From NCBI RefSeq assembly GCF_905220365.1, contig NC_061131.1:8407318-8471317 (forward strand): a stretch of 64,000 nt of DNA. Direction: 5' to 3'. Below, piece by piece: positions 37,501 through 49,800 of the stretch (positions within the stretch are counted from its first letter, which is position 1; the number at the start of each line of letters is the position of its first letter). The notes below the pieces were generated by a model. The model saw only the letters and a list, made by a program, of their open reading frames with translations. It searched no databases and was not told the origin of the DNA. The DNA is from Vanessa cardui. Lineage: Eukaryota; Arthropoda; Insecta; Lepidoptera; Nymphalidae. The position numbers and the translations under genes were made by a program.

Positions 37501-39046
37501 CAATAAGGTGCCAATTTTAATCAATAGCAATAGAAAAGTAAGCAAACTAAAGTTGCTGCTTTTATGTTCGTGACAGTAAAACTCACTAACTTTTTCAAAA
37601 ATTACTAGAAATTTAAACCTATCCACAAAGTCTTAAATCGGTGAGATGGCATCGCCTTCAAGACCATAAAAGCTTATTTCCTAAATATATGTGAATGCCC
37701 TATAAATCTGTTAACCACTACGTTGTTACATTTGTTCTTTGTCTCAACAAAGAACAAAACGACTTTTGATTTCTCAAAACGAAATCAAAAATCAAAATCA
37801 AAATAAACTTTATTCAAGTAGGCTTTTACAAGCACTTTTGAATAGTCATTTTACAACCAAGTGAAGCTACCACTGGTTCGGAAAGTAGATTCTACCGAGA
37901 AGAGCAAGAAAATCAGTAGTTACTCTTTTTTAACATTTCAATATTGTGTGAATATTATTATATTTAATAAATTATTATTTGCAGGTATGCGGTGGTCGAA
38001 TAATTAAATTATTTAGATCGCATGAGCTCATGTCGGTTGTAATAGGTAATGAAGATTACAACTGGGAATTATTTGAAAGCAATTGTGAATACGAAAACGG
38101 GTATTCGTCGACCGATCAACAAATCAGGTAATATGTGCTTAATATTGTATTAATTCTACTTTTGAGTTTTATAATTTCAGAGCTATGATTCCTTAGTTAA
38201 TTTATAGCTTTGTTATAATACATAATACATTTTATTTATGATACTAATAAAAAAAGTAAAGTTTAAATTAATTTTAGCGAATTATTCTATTTTGTTTTTT
38301 AATGTTTGATGATTTATGTTTGTTATTCAATCTTAAAAGGGTTTTTCTCACTGTTTCACTTGTCGCAGATGGTTCTGGGAAGTATTTCACGAACTGTCAA
38401 TTGAAGATAAGAAAAAGTTCCTACTGTTCCTTACGGGTAGCGACCGCGTTCCTATACAAGGAATGAGAGACATAAAGGTGAGATTTGTTTACTTTTAAGT
38501 ATTATTTAACAAAATAATAAAAAACATAGTTTATTTTTATTTTAAAAAGATTGCTTTCTCGGTTTTTTATTAAGTAATAATAAGCATCATTGCATAGACG
38601 GACAAATATAATAATAATGTGTATAATTTTTATAATAATAAATAAGCCTTTTTATTTAATAGTCATGTAGAAATGCATTAAACATAAAATTGATCTGCCA
38701 ACTTGTGTATGACGCCATATTTCAGCTCAATCGGTTAAAGATATCTGTTTCTAAATTGAATTGCCAGATTTCACCCGTATATTATATACTTACAATACAA
38801 GTTAAATAAAAAAATGGATGAATAATAAAGATGTTTGATGAAATCATATGATGAATTGAGAGAAGGAATTTGACTTTTATTTTATTTTTTCAGATAAAAA
38901 TACAACCAGTAGCAGATGATAGATTCTTCCCCGTAGCTCACACGTGTTTTAATCTTCTAGATCTTCCTCGTTATAAGACTAAAGAGAGATTGAAGTATCA
39001 TCTCGTGCAAGCCATACAGCAAACACAGGGTTTCTCGCTTGTTTAA
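25503..39046 (+). CDS. HERC4: E3 ubiquitin-protein ligase HERC4 (RCC1 repeats plus HECT domain), 19 exons
   Basis: Predicted complete HECT-type ubiquitin ligase of 1040 residues (human about 1057). Exons: 25503-25568, 25684-25855, 26661-26897, 27025-27181, 27688-27796, 27873-28004, 29025-29207, 31867-32058, 32416-32595, 32671-32805, 33517-33678, 33973-34149, 34512-34778, 35381-35558, 36226-36404, 37174-37365, 37985-38127, 38369-38477, 38894-39046. All junctions are in phase. Residues 1 to about 370 carry RCC1 repeats, seen as recurring GQLG, CGxxH and WG units, starting MFCWGNA like other small HERCs. A helical middle region follows. The HECT domain occupies roughly residues 680-1040: LLLKIDQQLQMQMA, GEEAEDAGGVKKEFF, ELMSVVIGNEDYNWE, FLTGSDRVPIQGM and HTCFNLLDLP with the catalytic Cys at about 1008. 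It ends QGFSLV, close to the human ending. Small HERCs act in the cytosol. In Drosophila HERC4 restrains Hedgehog signalling through Smoothened (literature, not visible here). Confidence 0.96.
26057..26123. repeat. Perfect 30-bp inverted repeat (hairpin) in HERC4 intron 2
   Basis: The left arm 26057-26086 begins TTACACACAAGAAATTATAT. The right arm 26094-26123 ends ATAATTTCTTGTGTGTAA. They are perfect reverse complements over 30 bp with a 7-base spacer. The transcript would form a long hairpin. It resembles a very small palindromic MITE or a snapback structure. Confidence 0.9.
27446..27630 (+). mobile_element. 3' end of an RTE-like LINE (reverse-transcriptase C terminus)
   Basis: Frame 27446-27610 reads GHPRARWSDDLRKTADRSWM, then RVAQERSQW and EVYVQQWTEMG before a TGA stop. 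This is the familiar C-terminal tail of lepidopteran endonuclease/reverse-transcriptase elements. The stop is followed by short TGGATTGGATTGG repeats, typical of RTE-type 3' ends. The rest of the element is missing. It lies in HERC4 intron 4. Confidence 0.82.
28590..28705 (+). mobile_element. Degenerate SINE family A remnant
   Basis: TTACGGCGTCATTGTC, GATGGTGACCACT and the nearby CATACGGCCCAAACGG match the reverse complement of the SINE A body (GGGCCACCTGATGG to CATAGACAATGACG), with many changes. Orientation is opposite to the full-length copies. Confidence 0.5.
28708..28960 (-). mobile_element. Retro-insertion with 14-bp target duplication in HERC4 intron 6
   Basis: Perfect copies of GCAACTAAGCTAAC lie at 28708-28721 and 28947-28960. 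Between them is a poly-T tract followed by about 210 bp including CCATCATGGAGACCCTCCGC and GGGCGTTGGCTCGCCTGATG. The poly-T end shows minus-strand insertion of a poly(A)-tailed element. No coding sequence is seen. It ends about 65 bp before HERC4 exon 7. Confidence 0.85.
28956..28971. repeat. Short telomere-like (CCTAA)n string
   Basis: CTAACCTAACCTAACC is three units of the arthropod telomeric repeat (TTAGG on the other strand). It overlaps the right target duplication of the adjacent insertion. At this length it can arise by slippage. Confidence 0.6.
29208..31866. other. HERC4 intron 7 (2.7 kb), no gene recognised
   Basis: A long AT-rich intron. It holds an imperfect 19-bp inverted repeat at 30475-30520, given separately. 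Open frames such as 30568-30801 have no domain and no coding character. None of the window's SINE or LINE families is present. Confidence 0.7.
30475..30520. repeat. Inverted repeat, 19-bp arms with one mismatch
   Basis: GAATATTCTATGGATAAGG is followed after 8 bases by CCTTATCCATAAAATATTC. The inner 11 bp (30483-30493 and 30502-30512) pair perfectly. It lies in HERC4 intron 7. Confidence 0.8.
32186..32380 (-). mobile_element. SINE family C, copy 2, 5'-truncated
   Basis: Reverse complement of the element at 14751-14972. The B box is visible as GAATCGAACC on the plus strand and the A-box end is missing. An oligo-A run flanks the low end. It lies in HERC4 intron 8, 36 bp before exon 9. Confidence 0.85.
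32878..33210. mobile_element. MITE family D, copy 1 (long terminal inverted repeats)
   Basis: The left end TAAGACACAAATTAGATGTA followed by GCATCGG is matched in reverse by the right end, GCCGATGC then ATCTAAGTTGTGTCCTATA. The inverted repeats run about 50 bp and include an inner ACCGATTAC/GTGATCGGT pair. No coding sequence lies inside the roughly 330 bp. The second copy is at 39082-39412. This copy is in HERC4 intron 10. Confidence 0.85.
33295..33480. repeat. Tandem duplication, about 100-bp unit, before HERC4 exon 11
   Basis: Two copies start CATCATTCAGAATATTGTAC at 33295 and 33395. They share TTCAATTTTA and GAATGAAATATGTGTGTTAT, with one small indel. The second copy ends about 35 bp from the acceptor of exon 33517-33678. 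Confidence 0.85.
33735..33930. repeat. Tandem duplication, 103-bp unit, with duplicated CACGTG
   Basis: Copies begin at 33735 and 33838 with CTTTATTCAAAAT. Both carry AGTCACGTGGGACGCACGCG and then CACGTATTTTGTAGTATTTT. CACGTG (E-box core) falls at 33754-33759 and 33857-33862. It lies in HERC4 intron 11. Confidence 0.9.
34941..35165 (+). mobile_element. SINE family C, copy 3, full length
   Basis: Nearly identical to 14751-14972. The A-box region is TGGTCGAGTGGT and the B box GGTTCGATTCC. It lies in HERC4 intron 13. Confidence 0.88.
35737..36058 (-). mobile_element. SINE family B, copy 3, with 13-bp target-site duplication
   Basis: The element 35750-36045 is flanked by perfect TTCTTAATGTCTA copies at 35737-35749 and 36046-36058. 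The tail (CAACAACAG on the plus strand) is at the low end and the tRNA-like head (CCACTGGGCCATCTCGACTC) at the high end. It lies in HERC4 intron 14. Confidence 0.92.
36648..36938 (-). mobile_element. SINE family A, full-length copy 4
   Basis: Same structure as at 7291-7594, with the poly-T end at the low coordinate and CCTACCACCAAGTA at the high end. It lies in HERC4 intron 15. Confidence 0.85.
37781..37945 (-). mobile_element. 3' UTR fragment of the Jockey-like LINE
   Basis: AAATCAAAATCAAAATAAAC then CTTTATTCAAGTAGGC and GGAAAGTAGATTCTACCGAG match the 3' UTR at 15213-15350. No coding part remains. It lies in HERC4 intron 16. Confidence 0.8.
38894..39046 (+). CDS. HERC4: HERC4 last exon: HECT C-lobe end with catalytic cysteine
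   Basis: This exon encodes the thioester-forming motif HTCFNLLDLPRY, in which the Cys accepts ubiquitin from the E2 before transfer to substrate. The conserved tail QAIQQTQGFSLV and a TAA stop (39044-39046) follow. The fifth-last-residue Phe typical of active HECT ligases is present (GFSLV). All catalytic features look intact, so the enzyme is expected to be active. Confidence 0.95.
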   Translation: MKIQPVADDRFFPVAHTCFNLLDLPRYKTKERLKYHLVQAIQQTQGFSLV

Positions 39047-42000
39047 ATAATGGTATTTTGCACGATTTTACACTAATTATAGTACGACACAAATAAGATG
39101 TAGCATCGGAAAATGTAATCAAACCGATTACTGCCGATTCACACAACCAATAGAAGCAGCTCCCTATCGCGCCATTCGACGCTATTCGTCGCTATAGATT
39201 CTCGCGTCAGTTCAACCCGATAAAGCGAGTGCATGTAAATCGACGTGTTAAATTGACGAATATATTAGGTCAAATTATATTACACGTTATTACGTTTGTG
39301 TAAAGATCATATTCACATAAGAAATAAATTTTGATAATTTGAGTTAGCGTACTCAATTCGGATGTGATCGGTTTTACGAATTTTGCCGATGCTATATCTA
39401 ACTTGTGTCGTATTATACGTTTTCTTCCACATCATCGCGTGTAGTAAAATTCTTGTTTTTGATACTTGACTATATTATTTAATTATACTTCGTGACTAAC
39501 TCAATCTGTTATGAGAGTGCTCATAAAACTAGACTGATGATTTTTTACTGTAATTAATAATACAACAGCCTTAATATATTGTGTTTTAAATTTATAACCG
39601 TTTTGATTGTTACTTTCTTTGATCTAATCTTTTGGTAATATGAAAAATGTTTCTGAAATCATTTTTATTTCATGTGAATGATTCGTTTAATTTTTTGCTT
39701 AATTTAATAAAAATATTGGTTATAATATATCAATGTATTTTCATAAGTAATATGCATAATATTTTTTTGTGAGAATTTGAAGTTAAAATGTTATCGTCGC
39801 AAAAAATCGAAATTTAATCAAGCAATCAAAAATATATGCACTGATAGCGTGTCGAATGAATCACAGCTTTCCGTTAAAGCATTTGCTTGCAAAGACGCGT
39901 GCTTCAATAAATACAGTTGGAACAGGGGTTATAAAAATAAAAATAAGAGAAAGCCTTTTACAAACCTTTGAATCTTTCAATGAAAATTGTAGGAATATTC
40001 TATAAATAAAATTATAACAACAATTTTTAGCTCATTAAATCAGTACAAGCTTGTTAGTTTCTTACTCCCGGGCAAAAGTACTACATAAAGACTATTTCGG
40101 TTAAGATTTACATGTTATCCAATAGGCTATATCAGCTCTCTCTGCTGCTTTTATTTTACTAATTATTTGATAGTTACACATTACCTATGGAGACAATAAA
40201 TGATTGAGGGTGATATTATAACGATTGTTTATATTAACATTGCACATCGTTTCAAATATTTTTTTAAATAACCTTTGTCTCCGTCCTACTCATTATTTCA
40301 GTGAATATCTTCGACGTAGATACTGTGAATTTTTGTAAAAGAAAATATTAAAAATGAATAAAATCACCATTAAGCTCTATTACATATTGGATACAGCGAT
40401 TTAATGATTAAATGAAAATTAAAGCCAAAAAATAAACCTAAAATAATGTCGGACTTAGTTTCATCATGTAAATGATATTTATTTCCTAAAGTCATATAAA
40501 CAAAATCCTTATAGTTTTTGTTTTGGTTTGTTCTAAATTGCTCCAAATCACAGGGTTTAATGTGATAATTCTTCAATCTGGAATTATATATTATATTGAT
40601 TCTTAGCCCGATTCGCAGTAATGCATGTTTTAAAAGTAAATATAAGTGTTACCGTGATAAAAAACATTAAATATGTTTATAAAACGAATACATAATAGAA
40701 TAATATAAATTAATATTGTGATTAAATTGTTGTTGTTTGAAATGGTAGTTTAAAGAAATATTTGTTTCTTTTTTTTTTCATTGTTTAATATTTAGTACTG
40801 AATAACTGGTAGAGGATATAACCTTCTATAAAGCTAAGTTAAGCGAATTTTCTGGTTTCTAGTAAAAGAACTGAGTAATTGTTATATAAAATATATATTC
40901 TTAGTACATTTGAAAATGAAACATTATATTTGTTGATTTTCAGAGTTTTTTCCATCCTCATTACTATTGTAATTTATTCCATTTCAAATAAATGTAATTA
41001 ATGTTTTGACCATAATGTAATATAAATAATCGTATTTTATAATTGTAAAATCGATATAAATGTGTCCTTAATATTGCATTGAATAACTCAAGGCAAAATT
41101 ATGTACATACTTAAATGGGGAATATTTTTTTATGAATTACTGAAGATGGTAATATAATATAATGGATCCAAAATGTACCACGTACAGTATCTTAATACAC
41201 TTATTCAATAAAAGAATGAAACATTTCTTTTTATGAAAATAGTCATTTGTTTTTTTGTTCGCTTAAAACTTTTTTTTATTATTTAATTTTCATAATTATT
41301 ATAAAACCATGAACAATTGTTGTTTATTTTAAAATATAGCATTTGCATTTAATGTCTTGTTAAGAAACATGTTAGATATTAAATAATTGTTTGGGGTAAC
41401 TTATTTATTAATCCAACTGTCCTCATAGTGATATGAATATAGCCTATATTAATAACTCTCCGAGTCTTATAGCAGTAATAATTTTTGTTCCATCATTTGT
41501 ACTGAAGTGCAAGTAAGTACATATATTTAATATTATTTATTTGTGTGTAACTGAAACTATCTTGATTCATATTTTAATTAAAAGTAAAAATATATATCGT
41601 AAAAAAATATGAATAAAAGTTTGTTGTTTATTTTTCCATTTGCAAATCTAGCAATATAAAAAGTGTTGTAAAATCAATAATAAACAAAATATATTTTTTT
41701 AATCTGTATTTTTACTGTGTACCTATAATTTTTAAATAATCCTCTTTTAAAGGTTTCCTGTTTTTATAAGAGGTACGGTTATATGCTATGAAAAATATTT
41801 TCAATCACGAGTTTTAAGGACCAAAAATTCGATGTTACGGTAATTTGAAAAGAGATCCATATAAACAATTTATGAATGAAAATAATTTAGAATGTTTGTA
41901 GTGTTAAAAAAAGCTATGAGGTTTCTATTGATTTAGTTTTTACAAGTTTAAAACCTTTTTTTGTTCTTTAAAAAGTCAAACAATTATTAAACATTGTGTA

Positions 42001-43799
42001 ATTTTTTGTTGAAAACTTGAAAGTTATTAAATAGACTTGTTTAACACTGTATTGACAAGTAAGCAAATTTTTTTACTTTTACGCAGACGAAACTTCATAA
42101 GTAAAGTCATGTAACTGCATTACAGTATGCATTTTTAACATAATTTGCTATAGATTACTTCTAAATCTTTACCCCTTGTGATATTTTACTATATTGTATT
42201 ACTTTGGTGACAATACTAAATTTTTAACATAATTTGTTATTAACTGTATATATTGTACAAAGCGTTCTGACTGTATAAGGCTTAATTAGAAAGCTTTCTT
42301 TTTTGTTATAATTTGGAAGCATTTATTAAAGCACCTCATTATATTACGGTGTAACGGTCCGGTTTGTACTGAGTGTATGTAAAATAAAATATTTTTTATA
42401 ATTATTTGTGTTTTATTTAAGAAATCTGCTATGAAATATTTCGAGGAAAAGTGAAAATAATCGATTTTATAATATTTAAATTGTTTAAAACGAATACTAT
42501 TTATGATTATATGGTCGGCATTTATATTTTTCATTTATCATTTTTTTTTAAATGTGACTTTAATTGACCAAAGCTTAGAAAGAGTTTATGAGCTAGTCTA
42601 GTTTTATACTATTTTATACTGATTTTCCCTTTGTTAATTAGTTAAGCTACACTTCCTACAGCATTACCTGTTATAATTTTTGACTTTTTGCAAGGAGGTT
42701 TTAACCATGTCGGTAAGTCGTTTATTGTATCTTATTATATGTAGTCCTCATAAAATAAAGAAAAAACTCTATGAATACTTTTAGCAAATCTGAACTAAAT
42801 TTGTTATGGGTTTTAAACCTACGGCTTCAAAGATTGAGTCCTAAGTGCGATTAGCGAATGTTATTTGTTACGTATTCTGATTAGTGACTCTCATAACGAT
42901 TCTTGACTGCAAATTATTTTAGTACTTTGCTGTGAAAGTTCTAAAGACGAAACAGCTTAATTAACGATACAGGCGTCTGATGCCTCTTATGTAGCTTTAA
43001 ATGTAATAATAACTAAATATGCTTTCATCGACAAATGAATACAATTCATATTAAAAAATAAAAACACATTGGCTTTAATAATGTTTATTAAATAAAATAT
43101 AAATGACACTTTGAATTAAAAATACATTAAATTGACCTATTTATTTACACATAAATTCAGATTTCATGTTGACTAGGTACATACACATAAAGCTTAGCCA
43201 AACACAAAAACCTTGAGTCAACTTTGATTGTCTTAATAACAATTTAGAAATAATTCCGAGGCAATTTTTTAAATCATTGTTACAGAAAATTTTAGATTTG
43301 TTAAAAAGCTTAAATTCGCAAATGTTCGCATTTTTAAAGCCGCACATGCATGATGTGTACATTCACATTGATCGTTACATTATTAATATAAAATTAGAGT
43401 GAGATAATGATATTTAAGCGCGATATGGTATTTTTTTACAATTACCTTACAAGCTACATAATGATTAATATGTATATAAAATAAATAATACCTATATTAT
43501 GTACTGATTGTGGTTTTATCCAATCAAGCACATGCACGAAGACTTTAATACACAAAAGCCTTTACAAGTACTTAAACTTGATGTCCGTGTTAGGACAGCC
43601 AATTTTAAACATGAAGATGACACTGATGATGACATTCGAATTTCTATTGACTGTATTTTTTTATTTTAGTTTAATTTGATTATAGACAAATGAAATTCGA
43701 ATCATGATTAGAGAGAACTAACATTAGCACCATACCATAGGAACGGTGTTAGTGAGCTTTTCTGTGACAATAAATGGAGATATCCCTATACATTCTACT
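39047..43799. other. Tail-to-tail gap between HERC4 and the Zasp-like gene
   Basis: AT-rich sequence between the two stop codons. It holds MITE copy 2 (39082-39412). Plus-strand AATAAA signals for HERC4 occur at 39323, 39706 and 40005. A minus-strand AATAAA for the Zasp-like gene lies at 43660-43665, 135 bp past its stop. No protein or RNA gene is recognised; short frames such as 39777-39971 look random. Confidence 0.6.
39082..39412. mobile_element. MITE family D, copy 2, in the HERC4 3' flank
   Basis: The ends are TACGACACAAATAAGATG and ATCTAACTTGTGTCGTA, with the same inner repeats as copy 1. TTATA at 39077-39081 and 39413-39417 may be the target duplication. It begins 35 bp after the HERC4 stop, so it is almost certainly transcribed as 3' UTR. 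Confidence 0.85.
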
Positions 43800-46700
43800 T
43801 TAATAAGATGATTGTCCTGACTGGTAGTCGAAGTGTTGTGTACCTGGTGGGACGCGGTAGCTGGTGTAACTGTGGTTTAAGGCATGTTGCGAGAAGAAGG
43901 AAGTGTAATCCTTTTTCACCTGTAACATCGAGTTTAACATTAGAACATTATTATTATTATTAAAAATGTTCTGATTATTTTCTTCAATTAGCCGTTAAAC
44001 TAGTTATGTAGTACAAGTTTAACGCTTAATTATAGTGCCAGCAGGCACAGCGATAGCGTATGAGGCCAGGATAAAATCTGTGAAACACTTTCACAAATAT
44101 AGCCAGTTTACATGCTTTATAGCCTACATACTTGCGAGCATCATTGAGCTAGTAAGACGAGGAAAAAATATATTTAACGTTGATAATAATATCCAATGAC
44201 TACATTTAGCGACATGCAAGTGACTGATCCGAGTTGGTAAGCTTCTGTAATGTCAAGCCTAATTAAAATAAGAGAGAGATTTAATTAATGTTTATACGAT
44301 TCGAATGTGTATAGCCAATTAGGTATGTGATTCTAAATTTTAATTTTTCTATAATATCTAAACGCGTTAGCTTGTTACGTCTACCGATTTTTTTTAAGAA
44401 AGTGCTTGAGTTAATAGAAGTATTTTGACAAAACAGTCACACATGTCCGTAGCATCACTTACTAATGGGATATTAAAGGCCGGCATTTACCGACTAGCAA
44501 TCGAGTCGAAACGCGACGGAAGCTTAGACCTCGTTCATGGCAAGTAATTCGGCAAGCGAAAACTGCCGCAGCTAAAACAGATAACGGTTTCGTTCAAAAA
44601 TTTAAGAATCATTACTTCTCCCTAACTCTCGATACATAATTTCTTTTAATTAATCAATCGTTTGATTATTTTTTATGTTTTCATTATTTTGTTAGTATTG
44701 GGTACAAGAAAGCTTCGGGTTAAGCACTCAATATGTACAAAGGTTGTCATTTTCTTGTTTAAAAAAATATAGTCATTACAGTCTAAATTACAAAGGATTT
44801 GTCATGTACTGATTTTAGTGGTGAACATTAAAATCGGAGCCAGAAGCTAGGCTATACTTACTGCATTCTTAATTACATGAAGAATATCAAGAAACTCTAA
44901 CATATTAATATTATTTCAACACTTAGATTGTCGTATAAAAAGCATTCATGATATATTATGACAATTGAAAAAAATGCCTTGCTTAACATTTCAAAACTAT
45001 TTTAATTGAATAACGAATTAACCTTGCGTGGCCTGCAAGCAGGTCCTTTTGCGAGTTGCCTCCTCGCCTCATTTTCTGCAGCCACTGCCTCCTTTACAGA
45101 TTGTGGCGGCCACTTCTGGTCCCCACGCATGTTTATGCCTCCTGTTCAAAATAAATAAATATTGTATATTTTAAAAGATAAAAACTTAATCGAAAACACT
45201 AAAATCCTAATAATTTTTATTGTCCTGGTGACTTGTAATATCACTTTTTCCTTTAAACTATAAATGTTTGTCAAAACTTATATTTTTAATCTAAACATCA
45301 CCACATCCTCACAAAAATCCTACGTAATATATGTTGACAGATTTTTTCAATTAAAAAGTTAAGTATAATAAATTCTATAATTAGTGACTTATTTTGTAAA
45401 ATCGATTTATAGCAAGCATTGTAGTTACCGGTGCGCTTACGAAAAACATTTTGATGTTTGTTTTAGTATTCCATAAAGTCAAAGAACGATATTTTTCTGG
45501 TGTAATATGAAAGCTTTTACGTGTTACGAGTCACTTTTGAAAAGCTTTGCGGAGACATATAAAAAAGCAGTTTTAAAAACAATATACCTGCATCGACGAA
45601 GTGCTGTGTGCGAAGTTGTTTCGAAGAAAATTACATGCTTTTATACTGTTATTGTAAGCTTTATTACTTGCAGCTTCAAAGGCACCAATAAAATATACAA
45701 GATTTTTAATAATATGTTACTACGCAAATTCAACTATACACTTTATGGTTGACAAGTTTAAAAAAAATTCTAGAAAATCAAATTAAAAAAATTAATGTCG
45801 GTTGAGAAAACAAATGTGGTTATTTTAATGCCACCTCCGTATCCCTATTTCTATTTGATATAATATTTCAAATCCGTCAGGATTATTTCATATCATAATA
45901 TTCAGTCTACAAGACATTTGTTACATATACGTATACATTGTATTGTTAACTGTTTTCGTTTTTTTTGTTTGTATTTTAATTTGTGCCGAGAGGGTACATA
46001 TTATTTCGCCAATGTCACGAGAGAATGCAACTGTTTTTTTCATAGCTAAATCATTTCATGGTAAAAATACCCGGAAGTAAGGACAATCTGGCTTTGGTCC
46101 CATGTTATAAAGAAAGTTGTTGCTATTGGCTAACTATATTATGATGATAAATAAGTTCTATTATACCTTTGAACGAAGCTGTAGCGGGTTGGCTAGCAAA
46201 TACCGGCGAAGGTTGCTGGTGTACGGGAGGTTGCGGGCGCAATGTTATGGTTGTCGGTGGTGGTTCAAAGGGTTTCTGTTGTGGTTGGTACGCAGGCTCT
46301 GAGTACTGCGGCTGTGGTGAGTATTGCGCTTGCGGCGAATACTGTGGTTGATTGTATTGAGGCTGTAAATTGTGAATAACAAGTTCGATATGAAATTGTA
46401 AATTTACTGTGTTACTTGGAAGCCGGATATGTTACTGTAGATCTACCAAAAAATGAAGGATAGATACAAAATTAGGGCTCAGTAATAAACTTGTAAAATG
46501 TAATGGCCCAATATTTATGATTACTGTTACTATTTTTAACGCCTCTGCCTGCCCTTTTTGTACTGAAGATTAGTTTCTTAATAAATATGGGTACAATCAG
46601 ATCATTTACCCGATTTGTTTGATCGTGACTATATTTACAAGAATATTGTGTGTGACAAATATGAGAATGAAAGGAAAAATTATACACCAAATATCAGTCC

Positions 46701-46818
46701 ACAATGTAAAGTAACTTATTCGGTCCTGTAATTGTAATTCTGTTCATATTTTTAGTTTTGATTAATACATATAATCTCATATTAATAAGTCATTTTTTAA
46801 TAAGATGTACCACTCAAT

Positions 46819-46863
<45 letters not shown>

Positions 46864-49800
46864 TGATAAAAATGCGTGCAGTTAGTGTTGGTAGATTTTT
46901 GTGTAGGAATATCGACCAATAAAATCTATTAGTGAAATATACAGTAATTTAATTCTCGGTATTCTTGGTAGAATTTACATTATGAATCGATGGAAACTTA
47001 AATTAAATCTTAAGTTACGATGTGTATACCAATGTGTTAAATGTGTCAAAAATCACAAAATCGATACTGGGAATATATCTAGGTTATATTACATTATCAT
47101 AAATATATTTAATTAATACTTAAGATACATTATGTATATATGTTTCTATTTGGTATCACAGCGTGGAAATGTCATACCGCTGGGTTTCCTCGCGATTTTT
47201 TGAATTCACAAACAGTAGTAAAATTAATAATTAGCTCGATTTAAAAACATAGAAACCCTTCGGAACTTGATTTTGCATTCTTTGGTTATGATTCACATGT
47301 TCCAATCACTGGGCAATCTTGTAATTTATGTGTCGTGTTTACCATTTAGATTACTGGCACTTAAAGGTGTGGTTTTAAGTGTACTGAAAAAACTCTTCCA
47401 TAGGTAAATATATCTTGTATACTTAGTTCGTTTCTGCTTTTCTGTCGCCTATCATGAGTGTTAAATAAATAAATAGTACAAATGTAAGTAGAGAAACTGT
47501 TTAATGGGTATTACCATATATTTTTCAAAGTAATACCTCGCATTGTTAATAACGATTGCACATAAATTACTGTGAGTAAAAAATTATCAAGTGTTTCATC
47601 TAGAAAGTAGAACAAGACAATGAAGTCTTCTAATCGACGAAGTGAATACCGTCGATACAATGTGAATAGTCTACGAACATTGCTTGTCAAATCAACAGTA
47701 TTCAATTGTACTTACTACACAGTAGTGAGCACAATTGTACCTGATGCGAAGCCATTCACTTGTTCACTGTAAGCTACTGTAGATGTTATTATATAAAACG
47801 ACACAAGTTACTTTATATACAAGACGTTGTTGGCATGCTTTTACAATTTTCATTTAAGCTGTAATATGCGGCCTAATGAAAAACATTCAGAGATTATCGT
47901 TGAGAAAAATATTAATATAAACATTTTGCATAGAGCTACAAAAATATGAAAAGGTAAATAACGTTGTCATGAGGTCATGCGTGCATCTTCCGCGAAGAAT
48001 CTGAGACGAACACTCTACCTGGGGGGAAGTGGGGGCCGGAACGGGTGCCCAGCGGCTCTGTTGTTGGCGGTAAGGTTGCGCGCTAGGCGATAGTGGGCCC
48101 TGGCGATAAGACGGGGCGACCGGGGAGGCGGTTACACCTGGCCCAACAGGGATCAGCTTACTTAGCCCTGTGGGTTCTTGACGCCGTCCCTCACAGTGAG
48201 CAGGTTGCGACTGAGCCGCTTCGTAAGACTGGGGATACTGGTTTTGGGGTTGGACTTGGGGAGGTTGATATTGAGCGTGGTATTGAGGTTGTTGCCGAGG
48301 TTGTGGAGAATACTGTTGCTGTGGGGAAAATTGTTGCTGGGACGGAGAATGCTGTGCGTTGTTGTAGTTTGCAGGACTCTGCTGTAGGGCATAAATGTAA
48401 CAATGTGGACTATCCTTTTTTATTTACATATAGAGTAATAAAATAATAACATATTTTAAAATATCAGCCGTAAAAATAAAAATAACATACACTTAACTAA
48501 TGAAAACTTGACACTTTTTTTAATAAAAATAAAAATAAAAATTAGTAAACCTTATGAGTATTTTAAACTTTAAAATATATTTATTAAATCGTAATATAAG
48601 TATTTATTTATTTTTTTATGTTTTATAATTTTATCGTGTTAAGTATTTTTAATTTATGTGGTAAATTTTTTGCACAATGGGCTTTGGGATCCATCAGATA
48701 TTCTACCGCCAAACTGCAACAGTTAGTGTTGTTGTGTTTCGGTTATAAAGGTGGAAGATTCACTATTTATATCTACAGGCATAAGGGACCGCGTCTGATT
48801 CTTCCAGCTCTTAGTTTGATTGGGCACTGGGGATGTATGTAATGTTTATGAACAGCGCCAATGTCTATGGGTGGTGGCAACCACCTACCATCAGGGGGCC
48901 CATTTGCCTGTCCGCATATTTGTATTTAAAAAAATATTACAACCAATATTCGTCTAAAGTGTTTGTGGAATATTAACAAAATTTTTATTATATTTCATCA
49001 ATGTGTAGAAAATATTTTTAAATAATAGTTTTAATATCAATCGGTATTAATATATTTTTGTACATTATATCTACTTAATGGTTTGTTTTAATCTTTCATG
49101 CTATTATTGTGCAATCTACGTGTAAGCTAATTATGTGCAGCTGTCTTCTATAACTTTTTATCCGTATTTACAAAAAGTATGTAATAGATATCAATAGTTA
49201 CCTGCTGCTGATGATATCCGTTTGTTTCAGGCGCTGGCGGCCACACTACTTTCTTTTGGCCTGCAACAATGTTAAATAGTGTTAATAAATATAACAACTG
49301 ACTCACGGCTATTTTGTTGTTCTAGGACAAAAAAACCCAGAAAATGAACATTTATTTTCATAACTATTGAAATAGTCGATGTAAAATGATAATTGTATCT
49401 ATCAGCACGTACAATCTGGCTGCTTGCGATGTTATCTGGAGATCACACATTCAGTGTACAATGCTGAGTTACTTATTATGACACATTCTGCTTTAAATTA
49501 GCTTGGCCCAAAGTGTTTTTGGATTTGCGCCAGAGGATCGAAGAAAAAATAACAGTTTTTCATTTGTGACGAACATTTATATATGTGCAAAGTGAATTTA
49601 ATAGAGGATGCGGGTCTTTGAAATATGATTTAACATGAAAAATAGCAAGCAAAATGCATGTAGATATATTTCTCTAATACGAATAAATCAGCAGCAATTT
49701 GTTTTTGTATTTCATTCGAATCCACTCTTTAGTTCATATTAATTTTGTTCTTTCCGTTGTATCGCCAGGCTTACATGTCAATGTAATTGATATCTTGTAA

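Noticed and set aside
46822..46861. TA-rich run as a promoter or origin
   Set aside because: A plain dinucleotide microsatellite without supporting context.
48093..48446. 117-codon plus-strand frame over the Pro/Gln-rich exon
   Set aside because: Antisense shadow of the CAG/CCA-rich coding exon, which has matching splice phases on the minus strand.
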